A DNA stretch of 64,000 bases from Nonomuraea aurantiaca (GTDB lineage: Bacteria > Actinomycetota > Actinomycetes > Streptosporangiales > Streptosporangiaceae): assembly GCF_020215705.1 (NCBI RefSeq), contig NZ_JAIWNB010000002.1, positions 496,001-560,000 on the forward strand. Direction: 5' to 3'. Of this stretch, positions 34,752 through 42,884 are shown piece after piece. The notes beneath the pieces are model-generated. The model saw only the letters and a list, made by a program, of their open reading frames with translations. It searched no databases and was not told the origin of the DNA. Position 1 is the stretch's first letter, and each line of letters begins with the position of its first letter. The translations under genes and the position numbers were made by a program.

Positions 34752-36492
34752 GGTGTGGGCTCCGAATGCCACGACCGTGGAGGTCGACCTGGACGGCGTC
34801 CTCGACGGACGCCGCGCGATGACCGCCGGTGAGGGCGGCTGGTGGGCGGCCGATCTACCCGAGGCCGGGCATGGGACCCGTTACCGGTACGTACTCGACG
34901 GCGAAGGCCCCTACCCCGACCCCCGCTCCCGCCGCCAGCCCGATGGCGTCTTCGGGCCCAGCGCCGTCTACGACCACGCGCGCTACACGTGGGCCGACCA
35001 CGAGTGGACCGGCCGTGACCTGCGCGGCTCGGTGATCTACGAGCTGCACATCGGCACCTTCACCCAGGCCGGCACGTTCGAGGCGGCCATCGAGAAGCTG
35101 CCGCATCTCGTCGAGCTGTGCGTGGACTTCGTGGAGGTCATGCCGGTGGCCCCGGTGCCCGGGGGGCGCAACTGGGGCTATGACGGGGTGGACCTGTACG
35201 CGGTCAACGAGACGTACGGCGGCCCCGACGGGCTCAAGTCGTTCGTCGACGCCTGCCATCGCGCCGGCATCGGCGTGCTGCTCGACGTCGTCTACAACCA
35301 CCTGGGGCCGTCGGGCAACTTCCTGCACCCCTTCGGGCCCTACTTCGCCGGATTCACCGGGAGCTACTGGGGCGAGGCGGTCAATCTCGACGGGCCGGGA
35401 TCCGACGAGGTACGCCGCTACTTCATCGAGAACGCCCTGCAGTGGCTGCGCGACTATCACATCGACGGCCTGCGGCTCGACGCCGTGCACGCGCTGCACG
35501 ACAAGCGCGCCACGCACCTGCTGGCCGAGCTGTCGGACCAGGTGGACGCGCTGTCCTGCGCGGTGGGCAGGCCGCTGTCGCTCATCGCCGAATCCGACCT
35601 CAACGACCCGTCCATGGTCCGCTCCCTCGACGCGGGCGGGCTGGGAATGACCGCGCAGTGGGACGACGACGTCCACCACGCGCTGCACTGCGCGGTGAGC
35701 GGCGAGAGCCACGGCTACTACGCCGACTTCACCGACCTGTCCTCGCTGGCCAAGGCGCTGACCCGGGGTGTCGTACACGATGGCGGCTGGTCGAGCTTCC
35801 GCGGCCGTACGCATGGGGCGCCGTTCGCCGGGGTGCCCGGCCACCGGCTCGTCGCCTGCCTGCAGAACCACGACCAGATCGGCAACCGGCCGCTGGGCGA
35901 CCGGCTGCCCGTCTCCGCGCTCAAACTCGGCGCCGGGCTGCTGCTGACCTCGCCGTTCACCCCGATGCTGTTCATGGGGGAGGAGTGGGGGGCCGGCACG
36001 CCGTTCCTGTTCTTCTCCGACCACGTCGACCCGCAGTTGCGGGAGAGCGAAGGCGGGCGCAGGGAGCAGGAGTTCGACGGCTTCGGATACGCCTGGGACG
36101 CTCCCGACCCGTCGCGTGAGGAGACGTTCCTGCGCTCCAAGCTCGACTGGGACGAGGTGAAACAGGAGGTCCACTGGTCGCTGCTCTGCTGGTACCGCGA
36201 CCTGATCGCCCTGCGCAAGGCGCTGCCCGAGCTGTCCGACCCGCATTTCGGCAGCGTCCGGGTGGAGTTCGATCCGGACGGGAAGTGGCTGGTGATGTGG
36301 CGGGGCTCGGTCTGCGTCACGGTCAACTTCGGTGCGGACTCGGTGACGTTGCCGGTGTCGGTGGGGGCGGCTCTGCTGGCGTCTGATGAGCCGGTCGCCG
36401 GGGGTGGAGATGGGGTTTGGCTGCCTGGGCAGAGCATGGCGATCTTCAGGTCTCCCAGTGGCCAGAAGAGTGGATCTGGATCACCTGCCTGA
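34741..36492 (+). CDS. treZ: Maltooligosyltrehalose trehalohydrolase
   Basis: 583 residues. N-terminal FEVWAPNATTVEVDLDG (CBM48-like), GH13 regions DVVYNHLGPSG, GLRLDAVHALHD, LIAESDLND and QNHDQIGNR, and LFMGEEWGAGTPFLFF. It releases trehalose from maltooligosyltrehalose, completing the glycogen-to-trehalose route with GlgX and TreY. GGAGAG precedes the ATG. The last nine codons (KSGSGSPA and stop) form the start of a six-copy 35-bp tandem repeat, so the C-terminus is probably a few residues longer than ancestral. Confidence 0.95.
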   Translation: MIFEVWAPNATTVEVDLDGVLDGRRAMTAGEGGWWAADLPEAGHGTRYRYVLDGEGPYPDPRSRRQPDGVFGPSAVYDHARYTWADHEWTGRDLRGSVIYELHIGTFTQAGTFEAAIEKLPHLVELCVDFVEVMPVAPVPGGRNWGYDGVDLYAVNETYGGPDGLKSFVDACHRAGIGVLLDVVYNHLGPSGNFLHPFGPYFAGFTGSYWGEAVNLDGPGSDEVRRYFIENALQWLRDYHIDGLRLDAVHALHDKRATHLLAELSDQVDALSCAVGRPLSLIAESDLNDPSMVRSLDAGGLGMTAQWDDDVHHALHCAVSGESHGYYADFTDLSSLAKALTRGVVHDGGWSSFRGRTHGAPFAGVPGHRLVACLQNHDQIGNRPLGDRLPVSALKLGAGLLLTSPFTPMLFMGEEWGAGTPFLFFSDHVDPQLRESEGGRREQEFDGFGYAWDAPDPSREETFLRSKLDWDEVKQEVHWSLLCWYRDLIALRKALPELSDPHFGSVRVEFDPDGKWLVMWRGSVCVTVNFGADSVTLPVSVGAALLASDEPVAGGGDGVWLPGQSMAIFRSPSGQKSGSGSPA

Positions 36493-36671
36493 CCATCCTG
36501 AAGAGCGGATCTGGATCACTCGGCTGGGCCTTCAGAGGAGTGGGGGTGGGCCACCTGACTGGCCCTTCAGGGGGCGGGTGTGGGTCACCCGTCTTGGTTT
36601 TCGGCGGCGGGCCTGGGTCGCTCGTCTGCACCTCCAGAGGAGCGGACTTGGATCATCGTTCTGAACATCGC
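36466..36671. repeat. Six-copy 33-35-bp tandem repeat across the treZ stop codon
   Basis: Imperfect copies at 36466-36500, 36501-36535, 36536-36570, 36571-36604, 36605-36637 and 36638-36671. Each starts near AAGAGYGGATCTGGATCAC or a diverged form and ends near CTTCAG or CTCCAG. The treZ TGA is inside copy one. The remaining 372-bp gap to the next gene (36493-36864) holds, beyond the array, only the ribosome site CCGGAGG before 36865. Copies read in another frame give RIWITRLGLQR and RVWVTRLGFRR. Confidence 0.85.
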
Positions 36672-36864
36672 TGGTCGGTTTGGCATTAGTCCGGCGGCCT
36701 GCAGGAGCTCAACGGATGCCGGATGGCGATGGCGGATGTCGGGTGTTCTTTGCCCATAGCCCCAGCTCCATCTGCCAAAACTTATCCCCAGAACGCCGTT
36801 CGCCTCCACGCCTCCACCTCCCGATCGCCGATCCTGGTGCCCCACAGCACCCCCGGAGGCTCAA

Positions 36865-38391
36865 ATGAAGATCACTCTCCCCCTGCCTGCCCGTCTGACG
36901 TCCCACTTCGTCATCCCCGTCGAGCGCATCCCTTTCGACATCGAGTCGTTCGTGCCATGGCGGGTCGGCAGGCCGTACAGACGGGCGGTGAGCGCGGCCC
37001 TGGGCAGCCCGCTCCTGACCATCACCCATCACCGCTCCCCCTGGAGACCGGCCGGTGTCACGCTCGCGATCGAGGAGCGCCACCTGCTCCGCCGAGCCCA
37101 GCAGCACGTCGTGGTCTCCTCGACAGCACCTCCGCACGCGCTGCCCACCAGCATCCAGGTGGCCCGCGCGGCGGCGCGCGCGGTGGCGCAGGAGTGCGAG
37201 GGGCTGGTCATAGATCCGCTGACCGGCATCACACTGCTCACCTGCGATCGACACACCGACACCCCGACCACTCCCTCGCCCCAACACGGCTTCAGCGGCT
37301 TCCAACCGACATCTGGTCCGGCGCCTGGGCGGACCTCTAATCCGGTGCACGGGCCGGTAGCTGGTTCGATGCCCGGGCGAGTAGCCGACCCGACCTCTAG
37401 TCCAACCTCTGGCCCGACCCCCGGTCCGGCGCCTGGGCGGGTGGCGGGCCCGACCTCTGGCCAGGTGTCTGGTCCGGTGTCCGGATCGGCCTCTGGGCCG
37501 CTCCCCGAATCGGTCTCTAGGCTGGTATCTGGGCCGGTGTCCGAGCCGGTAGCCGGACCGACGCCCGGCTCGGTATCCAGGTCGGTGTCCGGACCGATCT
37601 CTGGATCGGCGTCCGGGTCGGTCTCTGAGTTGGCATCTGGGCCGGTATCCAGGTCGGCCTATAGGTCGCTGTCCGGATCGGCTTTCGGGTCCGTCGTCGG
37701 CGGACCGGGGTCCCGGGCGGTCGGTGGTCGGCGAGGAGACGACCCGGCTGCCTTTCCGGCAATCGGCGAGTCGCCCGTGTTCCGGCTGGCCGACGACTGG
37801 CTGGGCTGGGACGTGCAGGTGCACGGGGACGCCACCTGCCCGCCGTGGGATCCGGCTGACACCGGCGCCTGCGACTGTCTGCGCGTCACCTCCCGGGGAC
37901 TGCGTCGCTTCGCCCTGCCCGAGATCACCTTGGACGGCGCAGCCTGCGCCCACAGCCTGTGCGCCACGAGTCTGCTCCGCAGAGTGGCACACCACCTCGT
38001 CACCGATCACCTGGCCTTCGTCGCGACCCACCCGGACGCCACCGAGCGCTCGATCGACGACCACGTACAAATAGCGACCTCAGCCGGGCACGGCGGCTCG
38101 CCATTCACCGTCCACCTCACCCCCTGCGACACCGACCCGACCAGCCACGGCCGCATCGGCCGCATCGGCCGGCTCAAGGTCGCCCCGGTTCCAGGCGCGG
38201 GCCAGGTCGCCTACCTCAGGGCCGACCCACCCCCTGGCACAGGCCAGGTCACCCACCTCAAGGTGGGCCCACCGTCGACCTTCGTCGGCTCCCTCAACGA
38301 CTGGCTGTGCGCCACCCACCGCACCGCCCACGACATGCCGGCCGTCATCGGCTGCGATCTGACAGACCCGTCCCCAGCTCTCGTGGCATAA
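36865..38391 (+). CDS. Unrecognised protein with a long Ser-Gly-Pro low-complexity insert
   Basis: 508 residues. I do not recognise a family. Residues 1-145 and about 280-508 look globular. The N-part has PVERIPFDIESFVPWRVG and ARAAARAVAQECEGLVIDPLTG; the C-part has LADDWLGWDVQVHGDATCPPWD, several Cys, and HHLVTDHLAFVATHPDA. Between them lies a low-complexity stretch of SGPV/SGSA/PGSV-like four-residue motifs encoded by about 12-bp repeats. There is no signal peptide or membrane helix. The gene has a clear GGAGG site, and its 3' end is copied twice downstream. The next gene (38656) probably belongs to the same transcript. Confidence 0.7.
   Translation: MKITLPLPARLTSHFVIPVERIPFDIESFVPWRVGRPYRRAVSAALGSPLLTITHHRSPWRPAGVTLAIEERHLLRRAQQHVVVSSTAPPHALPTSIQVARAAARAVAQECEGLVIDPLTGITLLTCDRHTDTPTTPSPQHGFSGFQPTSGPAPGRTSNPVHGPVAGSMPGRVADPTSSPTSGPTPGPAPGRVAGPTSGQVSGPVSGSASGPLPESVSRLVSGPVSEPVAGPTPGSVSRSVSGPISGSASGSVSELASGPVSRSAYRSLSGSAFGSVVGGPGSRAVGGRRGDDPAAFPAIGESPVFRLADDWLGWDVQVHGDATCPPWDPADTGACDCLRVTSRGLRRFALPEITLDGAACAHSLCATSLLRRVAHHLVTDHLAFVATHPDATERSIDDHVQIATSAGHGGSPFTVHLTPCDTDPTSHGRIGRIGRLKVAPVPGAGQVAYLRADPPPGTGQVTHLKVGPPSTFVGSLNDWLCATHRTAHDMPAVIGCDLTDPSPALVA
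37315..37690 (+). repeat. Low-complexity coding repeats inside the unknown gene
   Basis: Degenerate 12-bp units of the type TCTGGGCCGGTA / TCCGGATCGGCC recur without frame shift, encoding Ser-Gly-Pro-Val and Ser-Gly-Ser-Ala motifs over about 125 residues. Units keep the reading frame, so the expansion is tolerated as a flexible linker. Confidence 0.75.
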
Positions 38392-38655
38392 ACCGGCCCA
38401 CACCTCTCAGGAGGAACCCCGGCATGCGACGTGTCGGCCGTCACCGGCGGCGACCAGACGGACTCGTCCCCACCCTGTGGTGTGGCATAAACCGGCCCAC
38501 AGGAACCCCGGCATGCGACGTGTGGGCGGTTATCAGCAGTGACCAGATGGACCCGACTCTCAGCCCCTGGCTGTGTGAACCGGCCCACACCCCAACCGGC
38601 CCACACCCAACCGGCTCACACCCCAACCGGCCCACACCCCCAGGAGGAACCCCAT
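38332..38655. repeat. Duplicated gene 3' ends (about 90 bp) followed by 16-bp repeats
   Basis: Three diverged copies begin with GAC at 38332, 38428 and 38517. Copy A is the real end of the preceding gene (DMPAVIGCDLTDPSPALVA, stop). Copies B (DVSAVTGGDQTDSSPPCGVA, stop) and C (DVWAVISSDQMDPTLSPWL) are its duplicates. Each carries CCGGCCCACA, and GGAACCCC follows. After C come four units of AACCGGCCCACACCCC, then the real AGGAGGAACCCC ribosome site of the next gene. Confidence 0.85.
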
Positions 38656-39630
38656 ATGGTCGCCATTCGTAGAACCCATGTGGACGCTTTCGAAGACGTT
38701 GACCGTAAATTACGTGAGTCACGCGAGCAGATTCGCCGATTCGACCACCTGACCACCCGGCGGCAGGCGACAGCCGACCAGATCCGGGAGGTCACCAAGG
38801 TGACCGACTGGCTGGAGACACAACTGGCCAAAGAGCAGCACGACGTCGCCCGCCTGGAAGGCAGGCTCGGCGGCTTCCTGGCCGTACTCGCGACCCCAGT
38901 CGCGGGCTCCAAGGAGGACCGGCTGGCCAGGGAACGAGCCGAAGCCGAGGCCGCATGGGAGCGGCTGCACGGCCAGCGGAGGCGGCTCGACGATCTGACC
39001 GCCGACCTGGAGGACACCGACCGCGAGCTGGCCTCGATCGCGGGGGCACACCAGGCGTACGAGAAACTGCTGGCCGACAAGGAGCGGCTCCTGATCGGGC
39101 TGGGCAACGAACGCGGTCAGAAGCTGCTCGGCACATCGAAGAAGCTGGCCGACACGCAAGCCGACATCAGGGAACACCTTGAAGCCTGGCAAGCAGGCAA
39201 GGCCGCGGGCGAGGCGCTGGGCATCGTCCTGGCGCTGCTGAACAAGGCGCGCGGCGCGTCGACCTGGGACATGCTCGGCGGCGGTGTGCTGGCCGACGTG
39301 ATCGAACACGGCCACCTGTCGAGCGCGGACCAGGCAGCCTGGCACGCCCAGCGAGCGCTCGACGTCTTCTCCCGCGAACTGGCGGACATCGGGTGGGTCG
39401 CCGAACTCCAGATGCCCAAGGTGGACACGCGGTGGTTCGTGGACTCGTTCTTCGACAACATCATCACTGACGCGCTCCAACACCAGCGCATCAACAAGAC
39501 GCGCGACGCGGTGGCCTCGATCTCCCAATGGGTCGTCGAGACCGTACAGGCATTGGCCGGTCGCACCACGCAACTGGAAGCCCAGCACAGAGCACTGCTG
39601 GCGACGCGAGAGCAACTCCTCGCCGGCTGA
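38656..39630 (+). CDS. Coiled-coil protein of unknown function
   Basis: 324 residues. The first ~160 residues are strongly helical with heptad character (DVDRKLRESREQIRRFDHLTTRR, then DWLETQLAKEQHDVARLEGRL and RLHGQRRRLDDLTADLEDTDREL). A C-terminal globular part has LADVIEHGHLSSADQAAWHAQRALDVFSREL and WFVDSFFDNIITDALQHQRI. There is no membrane segment and I do not recognise a family. AGGAGGAACCCC directly precedes the ATG at 38656; the longer frame upstream runs through repeats. It is probably co-transcribed with the unknown gene 36865-38391. Confidence 0.75.
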   Translation: MVAIRRTHVDAFEDVDRKLRESREQIRRFDHLTTRRQATADQIREVTKVTDWLETQLAKEQHDVARLEGRLGGFLAVLATPVAGSKEDRLARERAEAEAAWERLHGQRRRLDDLTADLEDTDRELASIAGAHQAYEKLLADKERLLIGLGNERGQKLLGTSKKLADTQADIREHLEAWQAGKAAGEALGIVLALLNKARGASTWDMLGGGVLADVIEHGHLSSADQAAWHAQRALDVFSRELADIGWVAELQMPKVDTRWFVDSFFDNIITDALQHQRINKTRDAVASISQWVVETVQALAGRTTQLEAQHRALLATREQLLAG

Positions 39631-39683
39631 CCCTCTGGCAAGGGCCGGGGGATGGCCGGAGGGGCGAGGTTCGTCAGGTGCGG

Positions 39684-40604
39684 TCAGCTGATGGCTTCGG
39701 CGGCTGTCAGTGCCTCGGTGATGGCGGCCGGGATGTCCAGTACGGGGAAGATGACGTGGCGGATCACCCGGAGACGGTCCACGACCAGGATCAGGCGCTT
39801 GAGCCGCAGGGCCTGGCCGGCGCGGAAGGTGGGCAGGCGGAGAGCCGCCGCCAGGCGCAGGTCCATGTCCGAGAGCAGGGGGAACGGGATGTCTTCCGCG
39901 GCGGCGAAGGCGGCCTGCTCGTCGGGGCGTTGCGTGCTCACCCCATGGATGGCGATGTCATGGGCGGCGAACTCGGGATGCCTGTCGCGGAAGATACGGT
40001 TCTCGAGCGTGCAGCCCACTGCTCCGGGGACTTGATCCCAGCCGGGCGGTAGCGGCGCGGGCAGGCCCGTCGACGGGTACGCGAACAGAACCGTCGCCCG
40101 CGCGTCCGCCACGACATCGAGCGACGCCGTTCGCTCGCCGGGGTCGGTCTGGTCGGTGGTGAGTGGTGGACGGCTGATGAGGGCGGGCAGTCGCAGTGGA
40201 TCCGGGATGTGGGTGCCCAGCAGGGCGTGTACGCGGGCGGCTTCCGGGCTTCGCGGGGCCGCCACCCCCGTGAGAGTGCCGTCGCCGAGGAGCCAGCGGT
40301 CCGCCCAGTCCTGCATCGTGATCAGCATAGGCGCCAGTGCCCAGCCCGCGTCCGTGAGCACGTACTCGTACCGCACCGGCCCGCTCTGATAGGGCTCACG
40401 AGTCAGCACCCCGTGCTCCACCAGGTGCTTGAGCCGTTCCGTGAGGACTTTGCGGGAAATGCCCAACTCGCCCAGCAGGTCGTCGAACCGGCGGTGGCCG
40501 CGGGTCACCTCGCGGACGATGAGCAGGCTCCACCAGTCGCCCATCACGGCGGCCGCCTGGGCGATCGAGCAGTCGGCGTCCTGCGAGCGCAGCTCTCTGA
40601 TCAT
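39684..40604 (-). CDS. HxlR-family regulator fused to a peroxiredoxin-like domain
   Basis: 306 residues. Residues 1-110 form an HxlR winged helix (CSIAQAAAVMGDWWSLLIVREV, FDDLLGELGISRKVLTERLKHLVEHG). Residues about 165-300 form a redoxin fold (TVLFAYPSTGLPAPLPPGWD, VPGAVGCTLENRIFRDRHPEF, IHGVSTQRPDEQAAFAAAE, PFPLLSDMDLRLAAALRLPTF). Cys198 in GCTxE corresponds to the peroxidatic Cys of PrxQ/BCP-type enzymes, and Cys12 sits in the DNA-binding part. A peroxide-sensing repressor is a natural reading. It is divergent from the ABC genes starting at 40667. Confidence 0.85.
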   Translation of the reverse strand: MIRELRSQDADCSIAQAAAVMGDWWSLLIVREVTRGHRRFDDLLGELGISRKVLTERLKHLVEHGVLTREPYQSGPVRYEYVLTDAGWALAPMLITMQDWADRWLLGDGTLTGVAAPRSPEAARVHALLGTHIPDPLRLPALISRPPLTTDQTDPGERTASLDVVADARATVLFAYPSTGLPAPLPPGWDQVPGAVGCTLENRIFRDRHPEFAAHDIAIHGVSTQRPDEQAAFAAAEDIPFPLLSDMDLRLAAALRLPTFRAGQALRLKRLILVVDRLRVIRHVIFPVLDIPAAITEALTAAEAIS

Positions 40605-40666
40605 TCCCCGACTTTACCGTCAAGTGAGTCTCTGATAGAAACTTAGTCAGTTCCCAAAGGAGACTC

Positions 40667-41116
40667 ATGAGCGTGGCATGGGCGACTCTGAGACGGTCGT
40701 GGTTGGTGACCAAGCGGGCCTACCCATGGTCATACTTCATCGGCACCCTGTTGCTGGGTGTCTTCACCATCGGGCTGGCCTACTTGGGGCTGCGGGCCGT
40801 GGCGGGCGGGGGGATATCCGCGGAGTTCCGCGGAAAGGCGGGCACCGGCGACTATCTCGGGTACATCGCCGTGGGCGCCGGCGCGTACATGTTCGTCGTC
40901 CACGGCATCCTCTGGACCGGCAAGGCGATGATCCAGGAGCAGCGCGAGGGCACCATGGGCGCGCTGCTCGTGGCTCCGGCGCGGCGCCTGCCGTACCTGC
41001 TGGGGTTCTCGGCGTTCGCCTTCACCGCGGTGGCGGTCGAGGTGGCGGTGTTGTTCGCGTGGGCGGCCTCGACCCGCTCAGACAGCCGCATGCCGTACGC
41101 AAGAGGATCAACCTGA
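40667..41116 (+). pseudogene. ABC-2 type permease, 3' part deleted
   Basis: The first ~135 residues are a normal ABC-2 permease N-terminus: RSWLVTKRAYPWSYFIGTLLLGVFTIG, then AYMFVVHGILWTGKAMIQEQREGTMGALLVAPARRLPYLLG. After FAWAAS the frame runs into unrelated sequence and stops at 41116. From about 41075 the DNA instead continues, in another frame, as the middle of an ABC ATPase. This means one deletion removed the permease C-terminus together with the ATPase N-terminus. Confidence 0.8.
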
Positions 41117-41811
41117 TCGCCGGCGGCGAGCGGATGGTCTACGCACGGATGACCGGCCGGGAGAATCTCTGGTACTTCGGCCAGCTCTACGACATCCCCA
41201 CAAAGGTCCTCAAGCCGCGCATCGAAGAGCTGCTCGCACTCGTCGGTCTGACGAACGCCGCCGCCACCCGTGTCGAACAGTACTCGCGCGGCATGACCCA
41301 GCGCCTGTCCATCGCCCGGGGCCTGATCAACGACCCCGACTACCTGCTGCTCGACGAGCCCACGCTGGGTCTCGACGCGCCGATCGCCCGTGACCTGCGC
41401 AGGGTCGTCGCCGGGCTGGCCGAGCGGGGCAAGGGCGTCCTCCTCACCAGCCACTACCTGGCCGAGGTCGAGCAGCTCTGCGAGCACGTGTACGTGATCG
41501 GCGACGGCCGCCACCTCGCGGCGGGCTCGCCGGCCGAGCTGATGGCCCAGACCGGTTGCCACCGGACGGTCCGGGTCACGGTCACGAACCTGTCGCCACA
41601 GATCGAGGCCGCCGTACGGGCCTTCGACAGCCGCGTACGGCTTGCACCGGGCGGGGTGATCGAGCTGAACCATCCGGACGACCTGACCGGGGCGCTGACC
41701 ACGGCGATCATCGAGGCGGGCGGCGCGCTCGGCGGGCTGGAGATCGTCGAGCCGTCCCTCGAGGACGCGATCCTCGCGCTGAGCGACCGCTCCCTGAAGG
41801 TGGTCGCGTGA
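41080..41811 (+). pseudogene. ABC transporter ATPase lacking its N-terminus
   Basis: The frame from about 41080 encodes INLIAGGERMVYARMTGRENLWYFGQLY, then the signature YSRGMTQRLSIARGL, Walker B YLLLDEPTLGLDAP, and the H-loop region GVLLTSHYLAEVEQL. Walker A and the Q-loop are missing, so ATP hydrolysis is not possible by this product. The open frame extends back to 40678 over the permease fragment in another frame, which is not ATPase sequence. The 3' end is intact and overlaps the next ORF by GTGA. Confidence 0.8.
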
Positions 41812-42047
41812 TCGCGCCGCACCCGAGTTGGTCGCCGTGCCGCACGGGGATGGGCGTGACGTCGACATGGTGCCGTCCCCGGATGGGCGCCACCCCGCCG
41901 TGGACCCGCGCGGAGGTGGGTGCGGCTCAGTCGTGGGCGGGTGTGGAGCGGGGTGCGGCTCCGGCGTGGTGCCGGACGGAGACCGGCGCCGGCTGTACGG
42001 CCTGCGCGCTCGTCGACCGCACCAGCCGGTGGCAGGTGATGACGTGA
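41808..42047 (+). CDS. 79-residue ORF made of 11-residue tandem repeats
   Basis: GTG at 41808 overlaps the ATPase stop (GTGA) and its TGA at 42045-42047 overlaps the permease start (GTGA at 42044). Between them the frame encodes five 11-residue units: CRTGMGVTSTW, CRPRMGATPPW, TRAEVGAAQSW, AGVERGAAPAW, CRTETGAGCTA. No known family comes to mind. The perfect coupling on both sides argues it can be translated. Alternatively it is a repeat expansion that split an original GTGA junction and happens to stay open. Confidence 0.5.
   Translation: MIAPHPSWSPCRTGMGVTSTWCRPRMGATPPWTRAEVGAAQSWAGVERGAAPAWCRTETGAGCTACALVDRTSRWQVMT
41838..42002. repeat. Five-copy 33-bp tandem repeat between ATPase and permease genes
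   Basis: Units at 41838-41870, 41871-41903, 41904-41936, 41937-41969 and 41970-42002, each exactly 33 bp. The first four end in TGG, mostly CGTGG. The period is a multiple of three, which keeps one frame open. Confidence 0.85.
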
Positions 42048-42865
42048 GGCACGCGGTGAAGGTCATGCGGGCCGAGGCGCTCAAGCAGCATCGCCAGATC
42101 TTCGGCAGCAAGCTGGTCCTGTTCTCGATGCTGGTTTGGCCGTTGCTGAAGCTCGCAGAGACCTACTACACGCTCCGGCCGCTGGCCGCGACGCCGGGCA
42201 TCGCCGAACGCTGGCCGCTCGCCGCCGATCCGGAGCGGCTGCTCGCCTTCCTGGCCACGGGCGCGCTCGGGTTCACGTTCTTCTTCTCGCTGGTGCAGTC
42301 GGCCTGGCACTTCTCCTTCGAGCGCCAGACCGGCACGCTGGAGCTCCTCTTCCTGTCACCCGCGAACCGGCTGGTCGTGGTCATCGCCAACGGGTTCGCC
42401 GCGCTGGTGCAGAACGCCTGGCTGTTCGCCTGTTTCGCGGTGGCCATGTTCACGCTGCTGGACGTGGTGAACGTGGCCCACCCCGCCATGTACGCGGTGG
42501 TCTTCCTGGCCATGCTGGTGCCCGCGGTCGCGTGGGGCGCGTTCCTGAACAGCCTGCTGATCTTCTCCAGGGACGCCGCCTTCCTCTACACGCTGCTGGA
42601 CGATCCGATGTGGTTCGCCAGCGGGGTGCGGCTGCCGGTGTTCGCGCTGCCCGGCTGGATCCGGGCCGTCGGCTCGGTGCTCCCGCTCACCGGCAGCCTG
42701 GCGGTCGTACGTGGTGCGCTGCTCGACGGGCAGGGCCTCGGCGACCTGGCCGGAGAGCTGGCGGGGCTGGCCGTACTGTCCGGAGCCCTGCTGCTCGCGG
42801 CGGTCGTCGCGCTCCGGCTGGGAGAGGCACGAGCCCAGCGAACCGGCCAGCTACGCCTCTTCTGA
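42044..42865 (+). CDS. ABC-2 type transporter permease
   Basis: 273 residues with six membrane helices: SKLVLFSMLVWPLLKLAETYY, LATGALGFTFFFSLVQSAWHFSFERQTGTLELLFLSPAN (in pieces) and LVVVIANGFAALVQNAWLF. It is the second membrane subunit of the exporter whose first permease and ATPase are damaged upstream. So it is orphaned unless another ATPase substitutes. GTG at 42044 follows AGGTGA; ATG at 42065 is possible. Confidence 0.85.
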   Translation: MRHAVKVMRAEALKQHRQIFGSKLVLFSMLVWPLLKLAETYYTLRPLAATPGIAERWPLAADPERLLAFLATGALGFTFFFSLVQSAWHFSFERQTGTLELLFLSPANRLVVVIANGFAALVQNAWLFACFAVAMFTLLDVVNVAHPAMYAVVFLAMLVPAVAWGAFLNSLLIFSRDAAFLYTLLDDPMWFASGVRLPVFALPGWIRAVGSVLPLTGSLAVVRGALLDGQGLGDLAGELAGLAVLSGALLLAAVVALRLGEARAQRTGQLRLF

Positions 42866-42884
42866 GGTGAACTGGGGCGCCCTG

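Noticed and set aside
36466-36671. CRISPR-like array of 35-bp units
   Set aside because: Copies are directly adjacent with no spacers and no cas genes nearby.
37315-37690. CRISPR array or satellite element in the repetitive stretch
   Set aside because: Units are contiguous, degenerate and coding, without unique spacers.
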